NCBI RefSeq assembly: GCF_000428065.1
Contig: NZ_ATZF01000016.1
Span: forward strand, 24,251-88,250
DNA: 64,000 nt
Source of the DNA: Shimazuella kribbensis DSM 45090
GTDB lineage: Bacteria; Bacillota; Bacilli; Thermoactinomycetales; Thermoactinomycetaceae
Reading direction: 5' to 3'
Position 1 is the stretch's first letter, and every line of letters begins with the position of its first letter. Shown here one piece after another: positions 1-8,392 of the stretch. The translations under genes were made by a program, and so were the position numbers. The notes beneath the pieces are model-generated. The model ran no database searches. It was not told the origin of the DNA and saw nothing but the letters and a program-made list of their open reading frames with translations.

Positions 1-567
1 ATATCTAGTTAAGATTGCCATATCATTTGCAGACATTGTATTCGTATATACTTTGCCAGAAGAAGACTTATAGACCAGTCCACTGCTCGTATAAAATTGC
101 GTCTTTCCCAATCCTAATTCTTTCGCCTTTTGATTCATCAAAGAAGCAAATTTTTCCTCTGACCCACTCACTTTCTCCGCAAGTGCATAAGCAGCATCGT
201 TTGCAGATGCAACCATCATCCCTGTAACAAGTTCTTTTATGGAAATTTTTTCACCAGCCACCAGTTTAATTTCTGATTCATTAATAGCTTGTGCTTTTTT
301 GCTAACGATCACTTTGTCTGACCAATGTAACTTTCCTTGCTTGATTTTTTCCATGACGATCAGAGCTGTCATTAACTTAGATAGACTAGCAATAGGTAAG
401 GAAGTGTTTCCATTACCACTCATTAAAATTGCTCCACTAGAGTAATCCATAACATAAAAAGCTTTTGAAGTAATAGTAGGTTTACTTGCAGCTGCAAACA
501 AAGATGTACTCATGGAAAAGAAAATCACAGTAGCTAATAATAATAATAGAGGAAACTTTCTTAACAT
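1..567 (-). CDS. D-alanyl-D-alanine carboxypeptidase (peptidase S11), partial
   Basis: Penicillin-binding D,D-carboxypeptidase that trims the terminal D-Ala from peptidoglycan stem peptides outside the membrane. Only the first 189 codons lie in the window; the C-terminus is beyond base 1. The start ATG is followed by a clear signal peptide (basic MLRK, hydrophobic core, cleavage near an AAAS segment). The catalytic SxxK motif is visible as SLSKLM around residue 62, and the SxN motif as SAND around residue 115. This matches the DacF/DacB-like class of sporulating Firmicutes, but which paralogue it is cannot be decided from a fragment. It is transcribed on the minus strand, away from yraN by about 210 bases in which I see no gene. 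Confidence 0.9.
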   Translation of the reverse strand, partial: MLRKFPLLLLLATVIFFSMSTSLFAAASKPTITSKAFYVMDYSSGAILMSGNGNTSLPIASLSKLMTALIVMEKIKQGKLHWSDKVIVSKKAQAINESEIKLVAGEKISIKELVTGMMVASANDAAYALAEKVSGSEEKFASLMNQKAKELGLGKTQFYTSSGLVYKSSSGKVYTNTMSANDMAILTRY

Positions 568-780
568 CTTGTCTCTACTCCCGCCATATTTTATTGTCTA
601 TTACCAACTTTCCTACTTCTAAAAATATATTACTACTTCAAATTAGGAAAAACTAGCATATCACAGCTAGCATCCATGTTATTATTTGCATTTTCTTATC
701 TTTGACACGAATCTAGTCTTCGCTCACACTCTTGTACAAGTAATCAAATACATCATCCGTTTTTCTTGGCTGCAAATTCA

Positions 781-1143
781 TTAAAAAGCACCTTCTAAAT
801 GGTTTAAGTCTACAAACTCTCTCTCTTTTGTTAATAGAACCGATATCACATCAAAACGAATGGAAAGATGCTCCAATTTTTGTTTTTGCATAAATTGCAC
901 TGCCAATTTTCTCACTTGCTGCTGCTTTCGATATTGAACAGACTGAAAACCAAGACCAAATTGATTGGAGGTGGTTGTCCTTACTTCCACAAAAATAAGC
1001 TGCAAGCCGTCATTTGCGACAATATCTAACTCTCCAAGTTTCGTAGACCAATTTCTTGCGATCAGTTCCCACCCTTTGGAAACAAGATACCCCGCAGCTA
1101 TATCTTCTCCCCGCTGACCAATTGCTTTTCTTTGAAACGTCAT
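781..1143 (-). CDS. YraN family protein (UPF0102), predicted endonuclease-like fold
   Basis: A 120-residue member of the UPF0102/YraN family, which has a restriction-endonuclease-like fold and no firmly established role; it is nearly always found beside rnhB. Family hallmarks are visible: the N-terminal G-E-x-x-A-A-x-Y-L block (residues 12-20), the G-E-L-D-I-V segment (about 37-42), and the F-V-E-V-R segment (about 51-55), which supplies the acidic catalytic-type residues. Length is normal. Its start overlaps the end of rnhB by 4 bases, so the two are translationally coupled, and it is the last gene of the trmD-rplS-lepB-rbgA-rnhB run. Confidence 0.92.
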   Translation of the reverse strand: MTFQRKAIGQRGEDIAAGYLVSKGWELIARNWSTKLGELDIVANDGLQLIFVEVRTTTSNQFGLGFQSVQYRKQQQVRKLAVQFMQKQKLEHLSIRFDVISVLLTKEREFVDLNHLEGAF

Positions 1144-1916
1144 GAAGTAGCCTCTATTACTGCTCGCACAGGTGAAAAACTGCGTCGGTGAATAGGAGAA
1201 GCACCGTATTTTTGAAGTTTTTCTAAATGGGATGGCACTCCATATCCCATATGTTGATCAAATCCATATTGTGGGTACTGCTTATGTATTTCCATCATCC
1301 ACTCATCTCGCGTTGTTTTTGCTATGATAGATGCTGCGGCAATGGAATGACTCAAACTGTCGCCTTTAATAAGGCTTTGTTGGGTAATCGTTACTTGTGG
1401 CAATTTAACTGCGTCTAGCAGTAGATGATCTGGTTGTTTTGATAATTTAGAGATCGCAATCCGCATAGCATGGAACGTAGCTTGTAAAATATTATGCTCA
1501 TCAATATAGGAGACATCCACTATGCCAACACCTATACTGATGGCATCTCGATGGATACGCTCACGTAATATGTTTCGATCATTTGCGGAGACTTGCTTTG
1601 AGTCGTTCAATCCAGCTACATCAAAATCAGGTGGTAGAATTACCGCTGCTGCTACCACAGGTCCTGCTAGCGGGCCACGACCAGCTTCATCAATACCAGC
1701 AATACATGTTTTTCCATCAGCCCATAATTTTTTTTCGTATGTCCACATCTTTGCTAAACGTTCTTGTTCCGCCTTTTCTTTTGATTGTTGATTTTGATAA
1801 CGTTTAGCCAGTTGTTTCACACCTTGCCTTGTATCTGCTAATAGCTCAGACAATACTTCCTCTGTAACTTCATTTTCTTGTAGCCATTCCCGCCAGGCAT
1901 CAATCGTTTTCTTCAT
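1140..1916 (-). CDS. rnhB: Ribonuclease HII
   Basis: Endonuclease that cuts RNA in RNA:DNA hybrids and at single ribonucleotides embedded in DNA. The protein has 258 residues, including the roughly 70-residue N-terminal extension usual in Bacillus RNase HII, followed by the catalytic domain. The signature GIDEAGRGPLAGPV begins near residue 74 and carries the first Asp/Glu pair (about D76, E77). A later acidic residue is in LLLDAVKLP and the G-D-S-L-S-H-S-I-A-A-A-S-I-I-A-K-T-T-R-D block follows. The start overlaps the 3' end of rbgA by 17 bases, as in the conserved rbgA-rnhB pair. Confidence 0.97.
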   Translation of the reverse strand: MKKTIDAWREWLQENEVTEEVLSELLADTRQGVKQLAKRYQNQQSKEKAEQERLAKMWTYEKKLWADGKTCIAGIDEAGRGPLAGPVVAAAVILPPDFDVAGLNDSKQVSANDRNILRERIHRDAISIGVGIVDVSYIDEHNILQATFHAMRIAISKLSKQPDHLLLDAVKLPQVTITQQSLIKGDSLSHSIAAASIIAKTTRDEWMMEIHKQYPQYGFDQHMGYGVPSHLEKLQKYGASPIHRRSFSPVRAVIEATS

Positions 1917-2778
1917 CTACAATCTCCTCATAATCACTTGGAGTTTCCAGAGAGACACGTCCCAGTCTGCCAGAGCGCAGATCACCCATCACGATATCAG
2001 CTGCTTTATCCCAATCAATCTCTCCACCGCGCATTAAACATCCACGTTTTTTTCCTATTTCATCTAATAATTCAACTGGAGTTTGATCTGTTATTTCAAC
2101 AGCGTATCGTTCTGCTAACAACTTTGGATAACGATGACTTATGTATTTTAAAGTATGTAATGCCACTTCTTCCGTAGGCAATATATCCTCCTTGATCGCT
2201 CCACTCATTGCTAACCGCATTCCTACATCTGGATCTTCGAATTTGGGCCACAGAATTCCCGGTGTGTCCAATAATTCTAGTTTTTTTCCTACTCTAATCC
2301 ACTGCTGTGCTTTGGTAACTCCAGGACGATCTCCTGTTTGAGTAGCATGTCTGCCAGCCAAACGATTAATCAAAGATGATTTTCCAACATTAGGGATACC
2401 TAATACCATGGCACGCATCCTTTTTGAAACAATACCTTTTTTTTGCCGTGTAACAAATAGAGGCTCCAATATTTTTTCACATGTTGCAGCAATTTTGGGT
2501 ACACCTTTACCCGTTTTTGCATCGATAGGTAAAACAGACACTCCTATCCCTGTAAAATACGAGATCCAATCATTCGTAGTTGTCTCATCAGCCATATCCC
2601 CTTTTGTAAAAAGAACCAAGCGAGGTTTATGCCCGGTTATTTCGTCTATCATCGGATTACGACTTGCTAAAGGCAATCTGGCATCTAATAGTTCGATTAC
2701 GATATCCACTTGCTTTAATTTCTCTTCTATCTGTCTTCTAGCTTTTGCCATATGACCCGGAAACCAATGGATCGACAT
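1900..2778 (-). CDS. rbgA: Ribosome biogenesis GTPase RbgA (YlqF)
   Basis: Circularly permuted GTPase needed for late 50S subunit assembly. In permuted order the G4 motif (FTKGD, about residue 57-61) comes before the G1 P-loop (GIPNVGKSSLINRLAG, about residue 125) and the G3 motif (DTPG). The conserved N-terminus IHWFPGHMAKARR is present. I chose the ATG at 2778 because GAGGTG lies a normal distance upstream; GTG and TTG codons just before it would put the Shine-Dalgarno sequence inside the gene. It sits between lepB and rnhB, the standard order, and yields about 292 residues. Confidence 0.96.
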   Translation of the reverse strand: MSIHWFPGHMAKARRQIEEKLKQVDIVIELLDARLPLASRNPMIDEITGHKPRLVLFTKGDMADETTTNDWISYFTGIGVSVLPIDAKTGKGVPKIAATCEKILEPLFVTRQKKGIVSKRMRAMVLGIPNVGKSSLINRLAGRHATQTGDRPGVTKAQQWIRVGKKLELLDTPGILWPKFEDPDVGMRLAMSGAIKEDILPTEEVALHTLKYISHRYPKLLAERYAVEITDQTPVELLDEIGKKRGCLMRGGEIDWDKAADIVMGDLRSGRLGRVSLETPSDYEEIVDEEND

Positions 2779-2803
2779 GTTCAACACCTCTAGTACATTA
2801 AAA

Positions 2804-3379
2804 TCACAAGGTCTTCCACTCTGAGATTGGCCAATAAATAAACTCCGCTCTTCCTATGACTTGATCAATGGGAATGGCACCTAATTCACGACTATCGGTA
2901 CTGTTTACTCGATTATCTCCCATCACAAATAGATGGTTAGCGGCTATTTTAGTTGGTGGGACAGTGGAGGTTTGTGTAGAAAAATTCAAATAAGGTTCTT
3001 GTAGCAACTTTCCATTAATATATACATGATAATTCTTCACTTGTATCGTTTCACCCGGTAAACCAATTACTCTTTTAATCAAATCTCGATCTTCTGGAGT
3101 ATGAAAAACAATAACTTCACCACGAGCTGGGGATTTTAAACGGTAAATAAGTTTATTAATAATGACCTTATCTCCTGTTTTCATGGTGTTTAACATCGAA
3201 GGGCCCTGCACGTAAGTCGGTTCTAAGATAAACCCTCGAATGACAACTGCGAGTATAAGTGCAATAATGACAGCTTTTACCCAATCGAACGCACGTGATG
3301 AAGATTTTTTGTGCCTTTGTCTTTGTCGTTCGAGACGTTCTCTCCGTTGTCGTTCCGAGCGAGAAATAAATTCACTCAT
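2804..3379 (-). CDS. lepB: Signal peptidase I
   Basis: Membrane serine protease that removes signal peptides from exported proteins. From the ATG at 3379 (preceded by GGAGGCG) it has 191 residues: a very basic, Arg-rich N-terminal stretch (residues 8-30), one membrane anchor (about 35-50) and an extracytoplasmic catalytic domain. The catalytic Ser is in GPSMLNTM (about S61) and the general-base Lys in LIKRVIGLPGE (about K102); the GDNRVNSTDSRE box closes the active site. An in-frame upstream extension (MIKSF...) lacks a ribosome binding site and overlaps a terminator hairpin. It lies between rplS and rbgA. Confidence 0.95.
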   Translation of the reverse strand: MSEFISRSERQRRERLERQRQRHKKSSSRAFDWVKAVIIALILAVVIRGFILEPTYVQGPSMLNTMKTGDKVIINKLIYRLKSPARGEVIVFHTPEDRDLIKRVIGLPGETIQVKNYHVYINGKLLQEPYLNFSTQTSTVPPTKIAANHLFVMGDNRVNSTDSRELGAIPIDQVIGRAEFIYWPISEWKTL

Positions 3380-3402
3380 TCGGACGCCTCCTATGAAAAT
3401 AT

Positions 3403-3437
3403 GGGAAAAGGACTTGATCAACTCAAGCCCTTTTCCG
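3403..3437 (-). terminator. Hairpin between rplS and lepB
   Basis: An inverted repeat GGAAAAGG-CTTGA / TCAAG-CCTTTTCC with a 5-base loop lies directly after the rplS stop codon and before the lepB ribosome binding site. The following T-rich stretch is weak, so it may be a partial terminator that lowers lepB expression relative to L19. Confidence 0.6.
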
Positions 3438-3450
3438 CGAAACGTGCATT

Positions 3451-3804
3451 CTATTTATGTGTCATTCTTTCTTTGATGCGAGCAGCTTTTCCACGAAGTT
3501 TACGTAGATAGAATAGTTTCGCACGACGAACTTTACCACGACGAATCACTTCGATTTTGTCCAAACGTGGAGAATGAAGTGGGAAAGTACGTTCCACACC
3601 TACACCATAGGAAATCTTACGAACAGTAAAAGTTGCAGAGATACCACCGCCACGACGTTGGATTACAACTCCTTCAAAAAGCTGAATCCGTTCACGTTGG
3701 CCCTCTTTTACTTTCACGTGCACACGAAGTGTGTCTCCAGCGCGAAATAGTGGGATATCTTGCTTCAATTGATCTTCTGTAAGGCTTCTGATAAGTTCTT
3801 GCAT
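3451..3804 (-). CDS. rplS: 50S ribosomal protein L19
   Basis: Ribosomal protein of the large subunit located at the 30S-50S interface. The 117-residue length is typical. Conserved segments include [16 protein letters not shown] (about residues 20-35), [25 protein letters not shown] and the basic C-terminus [22 protein letters not shown]. It follows trmD by about 86 bases and is followed by a hairpin, in the usual trmD-rplS order. An AGGAGG-like ribosome binding site (AAAGGAGGTTATCC region) precedes the start. Confidence 0.98.
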   Translation of the reverse strand: MQELIRSLTEDQLKQDIPLFRAGDTLRVHVKVKEGQRERIQLFEGVVIQRRGGGISATFTVRKISYGVGVERTFPLHSPRLDKIEVIRRGKVRRAKLFYLRKLRGKAARIKERMTHK

Positions 3805-3890
3805 GATCGGATAACCTCCTTTCTTTTCTATTCAAAATTCCGGATCAAGGGAAACGGAAATATTTTACCACATACGTGGCGTCAAGACAA

Positions 3891-4637
3891 TTAGTCTTTG
3901 TTTGTATTTAATTGACGCAAAAACTTACGATCTTCATCAGTCAGATTTGAAGATTCCAGCAAATCCGGTCGACGTTCCCATGTGCGAAGCAATGCTTGCT
4001 CCCTTCGCCATTTATCTATCTTGGCATGATGTCCAGAAAGTAAAACATCTGGCACCTTCATTCCTCGATATTCTGACGGTTTGGTATAGTGTGGATACTC
4101 CAATAGTCCCGTAGAAAATGAGTCATCTACATGTGACATTGGATTTCCCAATACCTCAGGAAGTAAGCGACTAACACTATCCATGACAATCATGGCTGGT
4201 AACTCTCCACCCGTAAGTACATAGTCCCCCATCGATATTTCATGGGTTACCAAATGCTCACGGATTCGCTCATCAAAACCTTCATAGTGTCCACAGAGTA
4301 GAACAAGATGGGGATACACTGCCAATTCCTCCGCCATTTCTTGCGAAAATGGTTCTCCTTGAGGAGTCATCATGATGATAGGAGGCTTCTCTGCAACATT
4401 TTCTAGTAAATGATCTACCGCATCAAAAATCGGTTGGGGACGGAGTACCATTCCACCACCGCCTCCATAAGGAGTATCATCAACGGTATGATGTTTGGAG
4501 TCGGAAAACTGACGAAAATTAATGAGATTAGCTTCTACCAACCCTCTCTCCTTCGCTCTACCCATGATGCTATGAGAAAGGAATCCATGAAACATCTCCG
4601 GAAATAAGGTTAGTACATCAAAGCGAATCATCGCCAT
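3891..4637 (-). CDS. trmD: tRNA (guanine37-N1)-methyltransferase
   Basis: SPOUT-class methyltransferase that uses S-adenosylmethionine to make m1G37 next to the anticodon and prevents +1 frameshifts. 248 residues. The trefoil-knot S-adenosylmethionine site is visible as [13 protein letters not shown] (about residue 112) and [24 protein letters not shown] (about residue 135). The N-terminus [12 protein letters not shown] and the [13 protein letters not shown] loop are characteristic. The start directly abuts the rimM stop, consistent with coupled translation. Confidence 0.98.
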   Translation of the reverse strand: MAMIRFDVLTLFPEMFHGFLSHSIMGRAKERGLVEANLINFRQFSDSKHHTVDDTPYGGGGGMVLRPQPIFDAVDHLLENVAEKPPIIMMTPQGEPFSQEMAEELAVYPHLVLLCGHYEGFDERIREHLVTHEISMGDYVLTGGELPAMIVMDSVSRLLPEVLGNPMSHVDDSFSTGLLEYPHYTKPSEYRGMKVPDVLLSGHHAKIDKWRREQALLRTWERRPDLLESSNLTDEDRKFLRQLNTNKD

Positions 4638-5150
4638 TTACTCCAGTCCTTCCATCCAAACCATTGTGATCACTTGCTGAGTTACATCTACTTCCTTGAT
4701 AACATCCTCAATATAAGGGAGCAATAAATCCCCTTTCCCTTCTCTGGACACTACCCACACGTCATTCGCTGGAAGCGTCAATATTTCCTTTACTCTTCCA
4801 ACATGTTGTCCATCAGTGGTAACCACTTGACAGCCGATAATTTGATGAAAGTAAAAACCATCTTCCTCATCCGCTACTTCTTCTTCCTCTGGAACATACA
4901 ACCAAGCACCTTTGAAAGGTTCAGCTTCATTGATATTATTCCATTCTCGAAAGCGAATCAATAGCGTAGATTTATGAGTACGAACCCCTACCACCGTAAG
5001 TGGAAGTTTTTCGACAAGCGTTGGATGTGCCAGCCAAACTTGTTTTCCAACTGCAAAACGTTGCTCTGGGAAGTCCGTATTCGCCATGATTTTGACTTCA
5101 CCGCGAATTCCGTGTGTATTGACAAATTGACCTACACGAAGAAATTCCAT
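4638..5150 (-). CDS. rimM: Ribosome maturation factor RimM
   Basis: Assembly factor for the 30S head that binds S19. 170 residues: an N-terminal RimM beta-barrel (VGQFVNTHGIRGEVKIMANTDFPE at the start) and a C-terminal PRC-barrel-like domain (YFHQIIGCQVVTTDGQHVGRVKEIL, residues about 98-122, ending LLPYIEDVIKEVDV). Located directly between rpsP and trmD. In B. subtilis the small genes ylqC (khpA) and ylqD separate rpsP and rimM; here only 18 bases do. Confidence 0.97.
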   Translation of the reverse strand: MEFLRVGQFVNTHGIRGEVKIMANTDFPEQRFAVGKQVWLAHPTLVEKLPLTVVGVRTHKSTLLIRFREWNNINEAEPFKGAWLYVPEEEEVADEEDGFYFHQIIGCQVVTTDGQHVGRVKEILTLPANDVWVVSREGKGDLLLPYIEDVIKEVDVTQQVITMVWMEGLE

Positions 5151-5168
5151 TTTTACGTCAGCCCAACC

Positions 5169-5426
5169 TTATTTTTGTAATTTTTCTAGGATACCTTCTT
5201 TACGAAGCAAAGCTTTTACTGTATCAGAAGGTTGTGCTCCTGTTTGAAGCCATTTCAAAGCTTTTTCCTCATTGATGTTCACTTGCGCTGGTTCGGTCAA
5301 AGGATTGAAATAACCAATCTCTTCGATGAAACGACCATCACGAGGTGCACGAGCATCTGCTACAACCACGCGGTAGAAAGGAGCTTTCTTTGCACCCATT
5401 CGTTTTAGACGAATTTTCACTGCCAT
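5169..5426 (-). CDS. rpsP: 30S ribosomal protein S16
   Basis: Small-subunit protein required for 30S assembly. 85 residues with the conserved start [31 protein letters not shown] and the segment [11 protein letters not shown]; the C-terminal part [17 protein letters not shown] is also typical. A GGAGG ribosome binding site precedes the ATG. Lies 35 bases after ffh. Confidence 0.98.
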   Translation of the reverse strand: MAVKIRLKRMGAKKAPFYRVVVADARAPRDGRFIEEIGYFNPLTEPAQVNINEEKALKWLQTGAQPSDTVKALLRKEGILEKLQK

Positions 5427-5461
5427 TTTTGTTTCACCTCCACTCTAGAATACACACTGCC

Positions 5462-6805
5462 TTACCCCATGAAAGGAAATTTGAAGCCTTTGCGTTTCTT
5501 TGTATTTTTCATCATTGAAGCCATTTGTTTCATACTCTTTTTCATCTCTTGGAACTGCTTGAGTAATTGGTTGACTTCTTGCACAGAAGTGCCACTACCC
5601 AAGGCAATTCTTCTTCTGCGACTCGCATTCAATACTTCTGGATGATCTTTTTCATAAGCAGTCATGGAGCGAATAATGGCCTCAATCCGATCCATCTTCT
5701 TCTCATCTACGGTCACATTTTTCAAAGCTTTTGCATTCGCACCTGGGATCATGGCGAGCATATCTTCCAATGGCCCCATTTTGCGAACTTGCTGCAACTG
5801 ATCTAGGAAATCATGCAAAGTCAGCTTCTGACTTCGCATTTTCTTTTCTAGTTCTTTTGCTTTCTCCATATCTACTGCTTCTTGTGCTTTCTCGATCAAA
5901 GAAAGGACATCACCCATTCCTAAAATACGAGAAGCCATGCGATCTGGGTGAAAAGGCTCTAATGCATCCGTTTTTTCTCCCATCCCCACAAACTTAATGG
6001 GACAATTGGTTACCGCTTTTACAGATAAAGCTGCTCCACCACGAGTGTCTCCATCTAACTTGGTAAGAATGACACCCGTCAAATCCATTTCCCGATGGAA
6101 ACTTTCTGCCACATTTACTGCATCTTGTCCTGTCATCGCATCAATAACGAGCAATACTTCATCTGGATTGGCTATTTGACGTACATTTCTTAACTCATCC
6201 ATCATCTGCTCATCCACATGCAGTCGACCTGCAGTGTCGATAATTACGGTATCAAATTGTTCACTCTTGGCTTTTTCGATCCCTTTTTGAGCAATATTTA
6301 CAGGACTTTCTTTGTCTCCAAGTGAAAATACAGGAACACCTAATTGCTCACCTAGTACTTCCAACTGCCGAATCGCAGCAGGACGATAAATATCAGCTGC
6401 AACCAATAACGGCTTCTTGTTTTGTTTAGCCAACCATTTCGCAAGCTTACCAGAGGAGGTTGTTTTCCCTGCCCCTTGCAGACCAACCATCATAATAACA
6501 GTTGGTGCCTTGCTGGCAACCACTAACTTACTCTCTTGACCACCCATCAATTCGGTCAATTCTTCGTTCACTACTTTTACTACTTGTTGACCAGGAGTAA
6601 GGCTTTTTAGTACTTCTTGACCAATTGCTCGTTCTTTTACACGATCAATAAAGGTTTTTACAACTTTAAAGTTTACATCCGCTTCAAGAAGTGCAAGACG
6701 AATCTCCCGCATTGCCTCTTTTACATCTGCTTCGGTTACTTTCCCTTTGCCACGAAGCTTTTGCATGACACTCTGCAAACGGCCAGACAATCCTTCAAAT
6801 GCCAT
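5462..6805 (-). CDS. ffh: Signal recognition particle protein Ffh (SRP54)
   Basis: GTPase that binds signal sequences and 4.5S/scRNA and delivers ribosomes to FtsY at the membrane. 447 residues: N domain (1-85), G domain with P-loop GLQGAGKTTSSGKLA (about residue 108), the I-box with VAADIYRPAA, DTAGRLH and TKLDGDTRGGAAL, and a methionine-rich M domain (about 300-447) ending in MKQMASMMKNTKKRKGFKFPFMG. It follows ylxM by 16 bases. The receptor gene ftsY is about 12 kb away in this genome because accessory genes separate the usual neighbours. Confidence 0.98.
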   Translation of the reverse strand: MAFEGLSGRLQSVMQKLRGKGKVTEADVKEAMREIRLALLEADVNFKVVKTFIDRVKERAIGQEVLKSLTPGQQVVKVVNEELTELMGGQESKLVVASKAPTVIMMVGLQGAGKTTSSGKLAKWLAKQNKKPLLVAADIYRPAAIRQLEVLGEQLGVPVFSLGDKESPVNIAQKGIEKAKSEQFDTVIIDTAGRLHVDEQMMDELRNVRQIANPDEVLLVIDAMTGQDAVNVAESFHREMDLTGVILTKLDGDTRGGAALSVKAVTNCPIKFVGMGEKTDALEPFHPDRMASRILGMGDVLSLIEKAQEAVDMEKAKELEKKMRSQKLTLHDFLDQLQQVRKMGPLEDMLAMIPGANAKALKNVTVDEKKMDRIEAIIRSMTAYEKDHPEVLNASRRRRIALGSGTSVQEVNQLLKQFQEMKKSMKQMASMMKNTKKRKGFKFPFMG

Positions 6806-6821
6806 CTTCTCACCTCTTACG

Positions 6822-7148
6822 CTAGTCTATCATCTGCTGAATCAGGTCAGAAACCTCCGCTTGAAGTGATGGATCAGCAGATAATTTGGAGAGAATTTTT
6901 TTCGCTAGTTGATCACGCTGACGGTACTTTTGAACCAGACCCAGCTTATTCTCAAACTCTATTAAATGTTGTTCTGCTCGTTTGATGCCTTCAAAAACTG
7001 CTTGTCTAGATGTTCCTTGGTGATTTGCAATCTCTGAAAGCGACCAATCGTCGAGGTAATAACATTCTAAAATAAGTTGTTGTTTTTTGGTTAAAAGAGA
7101 GCCATAAAAATCATATAACAAATTGATTTCCGTTGTTTGCTCCAACAA
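6822..7148 (-). CDS. ylxM: YlxM family DNA-binding protein (UPF0122)
   Basis: Small helix-turn-helix protein always found just upstream of ffh; in streptococci it is proposed to modulate the signal recognition particle pathway. About 108 residues. The sigma-70 region 4-like motif is visible in LILECYYLDDWSLSEIANHQGTSRQAVFEGIKRAE (about residues 25-60). I placed the start at the TTG at 7148: AGAGGTG lies about 6 bases upstream and the protein then begins MLEQTTEINLLYDFY like its relatives. A GTG nine bases further upstream would overlap the ribosome binding site. Confidence 0.9.
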   Translation of the reverse strand: MLEQTTEINLLYDFYGSLLTKKQQLILECYYLDDWSLSEIANHQGTSRQAVFEGIKRAEQHLIEFENKLGLVQKYRQRDQLAKKILSKLSADPSLQAEVSDLIQQMID

Positions 7149-7196
7149 TATGATCACCTCTCGTTCGTGTCAAGGTGATTTCCTTTACAGTTGAAA

Positions 7197-7225
7197 ATAG
7201 TAACAGAAAAAAATAAGGGAGTCAA
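7197..7225 (-). promoter_or_regulatory. SigA-type promoter of the ylxM-ffh operon
   Basis: On the minus strand TTGACT, a 17-base spacer and TACTAT form a near-consensus vegetative promoter about 50 bases upstream of the ylxM start. It probably drives ylxM, ffh, rpsP, rimM, trmD and rplS. Confidence 0.75.
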
Positions 7226-7265
7226 GACAAATCCTTTATCCCTTAACAAAAAGTAAAAAAAGCAT

Positions 7266-7292
7266 GCGACAAAAGAACCGTCCCCTTGTCGC
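7266..7292. repeat. Short inverted repeat with internal GGGACGGTTCTTTTGTC motif
   Basis: GCGACAA and TTGTCGC flank a short loop. Read on the minus strand the sequence contains GGGGACGGTTCTTTTGTCGC, a short motif I recall as recurrent in intergenic DNA of many Firmicutes, sometimes near REP-associated transposases. Only one copy is seen here, so its status as a repeat rests on recall, not on this window. Confidence 0.35.
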
Positions 7293-7321
7293 TTAGAAAA
7301 AGTGTCAAAATATGATGCCAA

Positions 7322-7351
7322 TTGGGATATTCATTTCTAAATTTCTATTAT
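7322..7351 (+). promoter_or_regulatory. Possible promoter of high-GC unit 1
   Basis: TTGGGA, 18 bases and TATTAT lie in AT-rich DNA, 48 bases before the start codon at 7399. Base composition switches to GC-rich just after this box. The match to the SigA consensus is moderate. Confidence 0.4.
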
Positions 7352-7398
7352 AGAATGAATGTAGGCAAGATTCGCCACATCCGAGGAAAGGATTTCCC

Positions 7399-8319
7399 AT
7401 GCAGCTCCAGACGGCGACCATCAACTTCGACCCGAACTACACCTTCGACTGGAACGACCGCTCCGTCCGCTCCAACCTGAAGGACTGGCCCAGCTTTCAC
7501 ATCCCGTGTGACGATGGTCGGACGCTGATCTTCAACCTGAAGGAAGGGACTGCGTTCGAGCAGCAGAAGGCCGGCGAACCGTTCAACCCGCTGATGGTGC
7601 ACACGAACAAGTACGATCCCGCCATCATCAAGTCCACCGACGAGATGTGCTTCGAAGACGAAGACGGCAACCTCGACTGCGACCCGACGCTCCTCCGTGA
7701 CTGGGGTCAGCAGGGTCGGCTCATCTTCACGCGACTCCACTGGGTGAACGGTGTACCGACTGCCGCCAAGGTCAATCAGATGATGAGCGGCGGCAGTATT
7801 TGGTTGAAGGGAGACTCGTTCTACCTCTACGAAGACACCTGGGCCAATGGCGCTCCTATGCGCCATGATGGCACTCCGGTGGAGGTGCTGAACTCGAACT
7901 GCACGCACTACCCGAAGACCCAGGAAAACTACTTCACGGGTGAGATCGAGGCCGTCCAGATCCCTGGAGACTTCCAGGTGACGGAAGAACGCCTGATCCG
8001 CTCATGGGAGCACAGCAAGGTCGGGACGATCAAGGTCTACCAGTACGAGACGTTCGACGGCCAGAAGATGACGCGAGCCGTCCTCACCGACAAGAAGGGA
8101 CACCAGTTCCATCTCTACAACACCACCGACAACCCAGAAGAGCTGACCTGCGCCAACAAGGGACAGCTCAACTGGCGAACGGGTGAGTGGATCGTCGCTC
8201 GCGGACTGCGGAAGACCGCTCCCGACTGGAAGACCCGTTCTCCTGGTCAGCCGGTCATCGACAAGCACTGGTCCCGTCGCCGTCAGTGGACGCGAAAGAT
8301 GCGCCGCATGGCAGCGTGA
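7399..8319 (+). CDS. High-GC orphan gene 1, unknown protein of 306 residues
   Basis: I do not recognise this protein. Codon use is unlike the neighbours: third positions are mostly G or C, and a 60-base sample (line 7621) is about 57% G+C. AGGAAAGG lies 7 bases before the ATG, so translation in the host is plausible. The protein is soluble-looking, with no signal peptide or membrane segment, rich in Trp, Tyr and Asp/Asn, with an acidic stretch FEDEDGNLDCD near residue 87 and a strongly basic C-terminus (SRRRQWTRKMRRMAA). It lies opposite to the flanking ylxM and phzF genes and ends in a strong terminator hairpin. Phage or actinobacterial origin is inference. Confidence 0.75.
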   Translation: MQLQTATINFDPNYTFDWNDRSVRSNLKDWPSFHIPCDDGRTLIFNLKEGTAFEQQKAGEPFNPLMVHTNKYDPAIIKSTDEMCFEDEDGNLDCDPTLLRDWGQQGRLIFTRLHWVNGVPTAAKVNQMMSGGSIWLKGDSFYLYEDTWANGAPMRHDGTPVEVLNSNCTHYPKTQENYFTGEIEAVQIPGDFQVTEERLIRSWEHSKVGTIKVYQYETFDGQKMTRAVLTDKKGHQFHLYNTTDNPEELTCANKGQLNWRTGEWIVARGLRKTAPDWKTRSPGQPVIDKHWSRRRQWTRKMRRMAA

Positions 8320-8337
8320 TCGATCGCTTCATCGGAT

Positions 8338-8385
8338 GTGGAACTCCTCTGTGCTGAGCCAGCACAGGGGAGCCACTTTTTTCTT
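8338..8385 (+). terminator. Terminator of high-GC unit 1
   Basis: A long stem built from GTGG-CTCCTCTGTGCTG and CAGCACAG-GGAG-CCAC with a 3-base loop is followed by TTTTTT. It is the only one of the six high-GC units whose hairpin has a proper T-tract. It ends about 10 bases before the 3' end of the convergent phzF gene. Confidence 0.85.
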
Positions 8386-8392
8386 CCCATTA

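Noticed and set aside
713..781. 22-codon frame whose ATG overlaps the yraN stop codon
   Set aside because: Too short to support, with no recognisable sequence; it might be the remnant of a following gene.
7348..7908. Long open frame antisense to high-GC gene 1
   Set aside because: High-GC coding DNA produces long spurious frames on the other strand; it has no ribosome binding site and a low-complexity Val/Glu/Arg composition.
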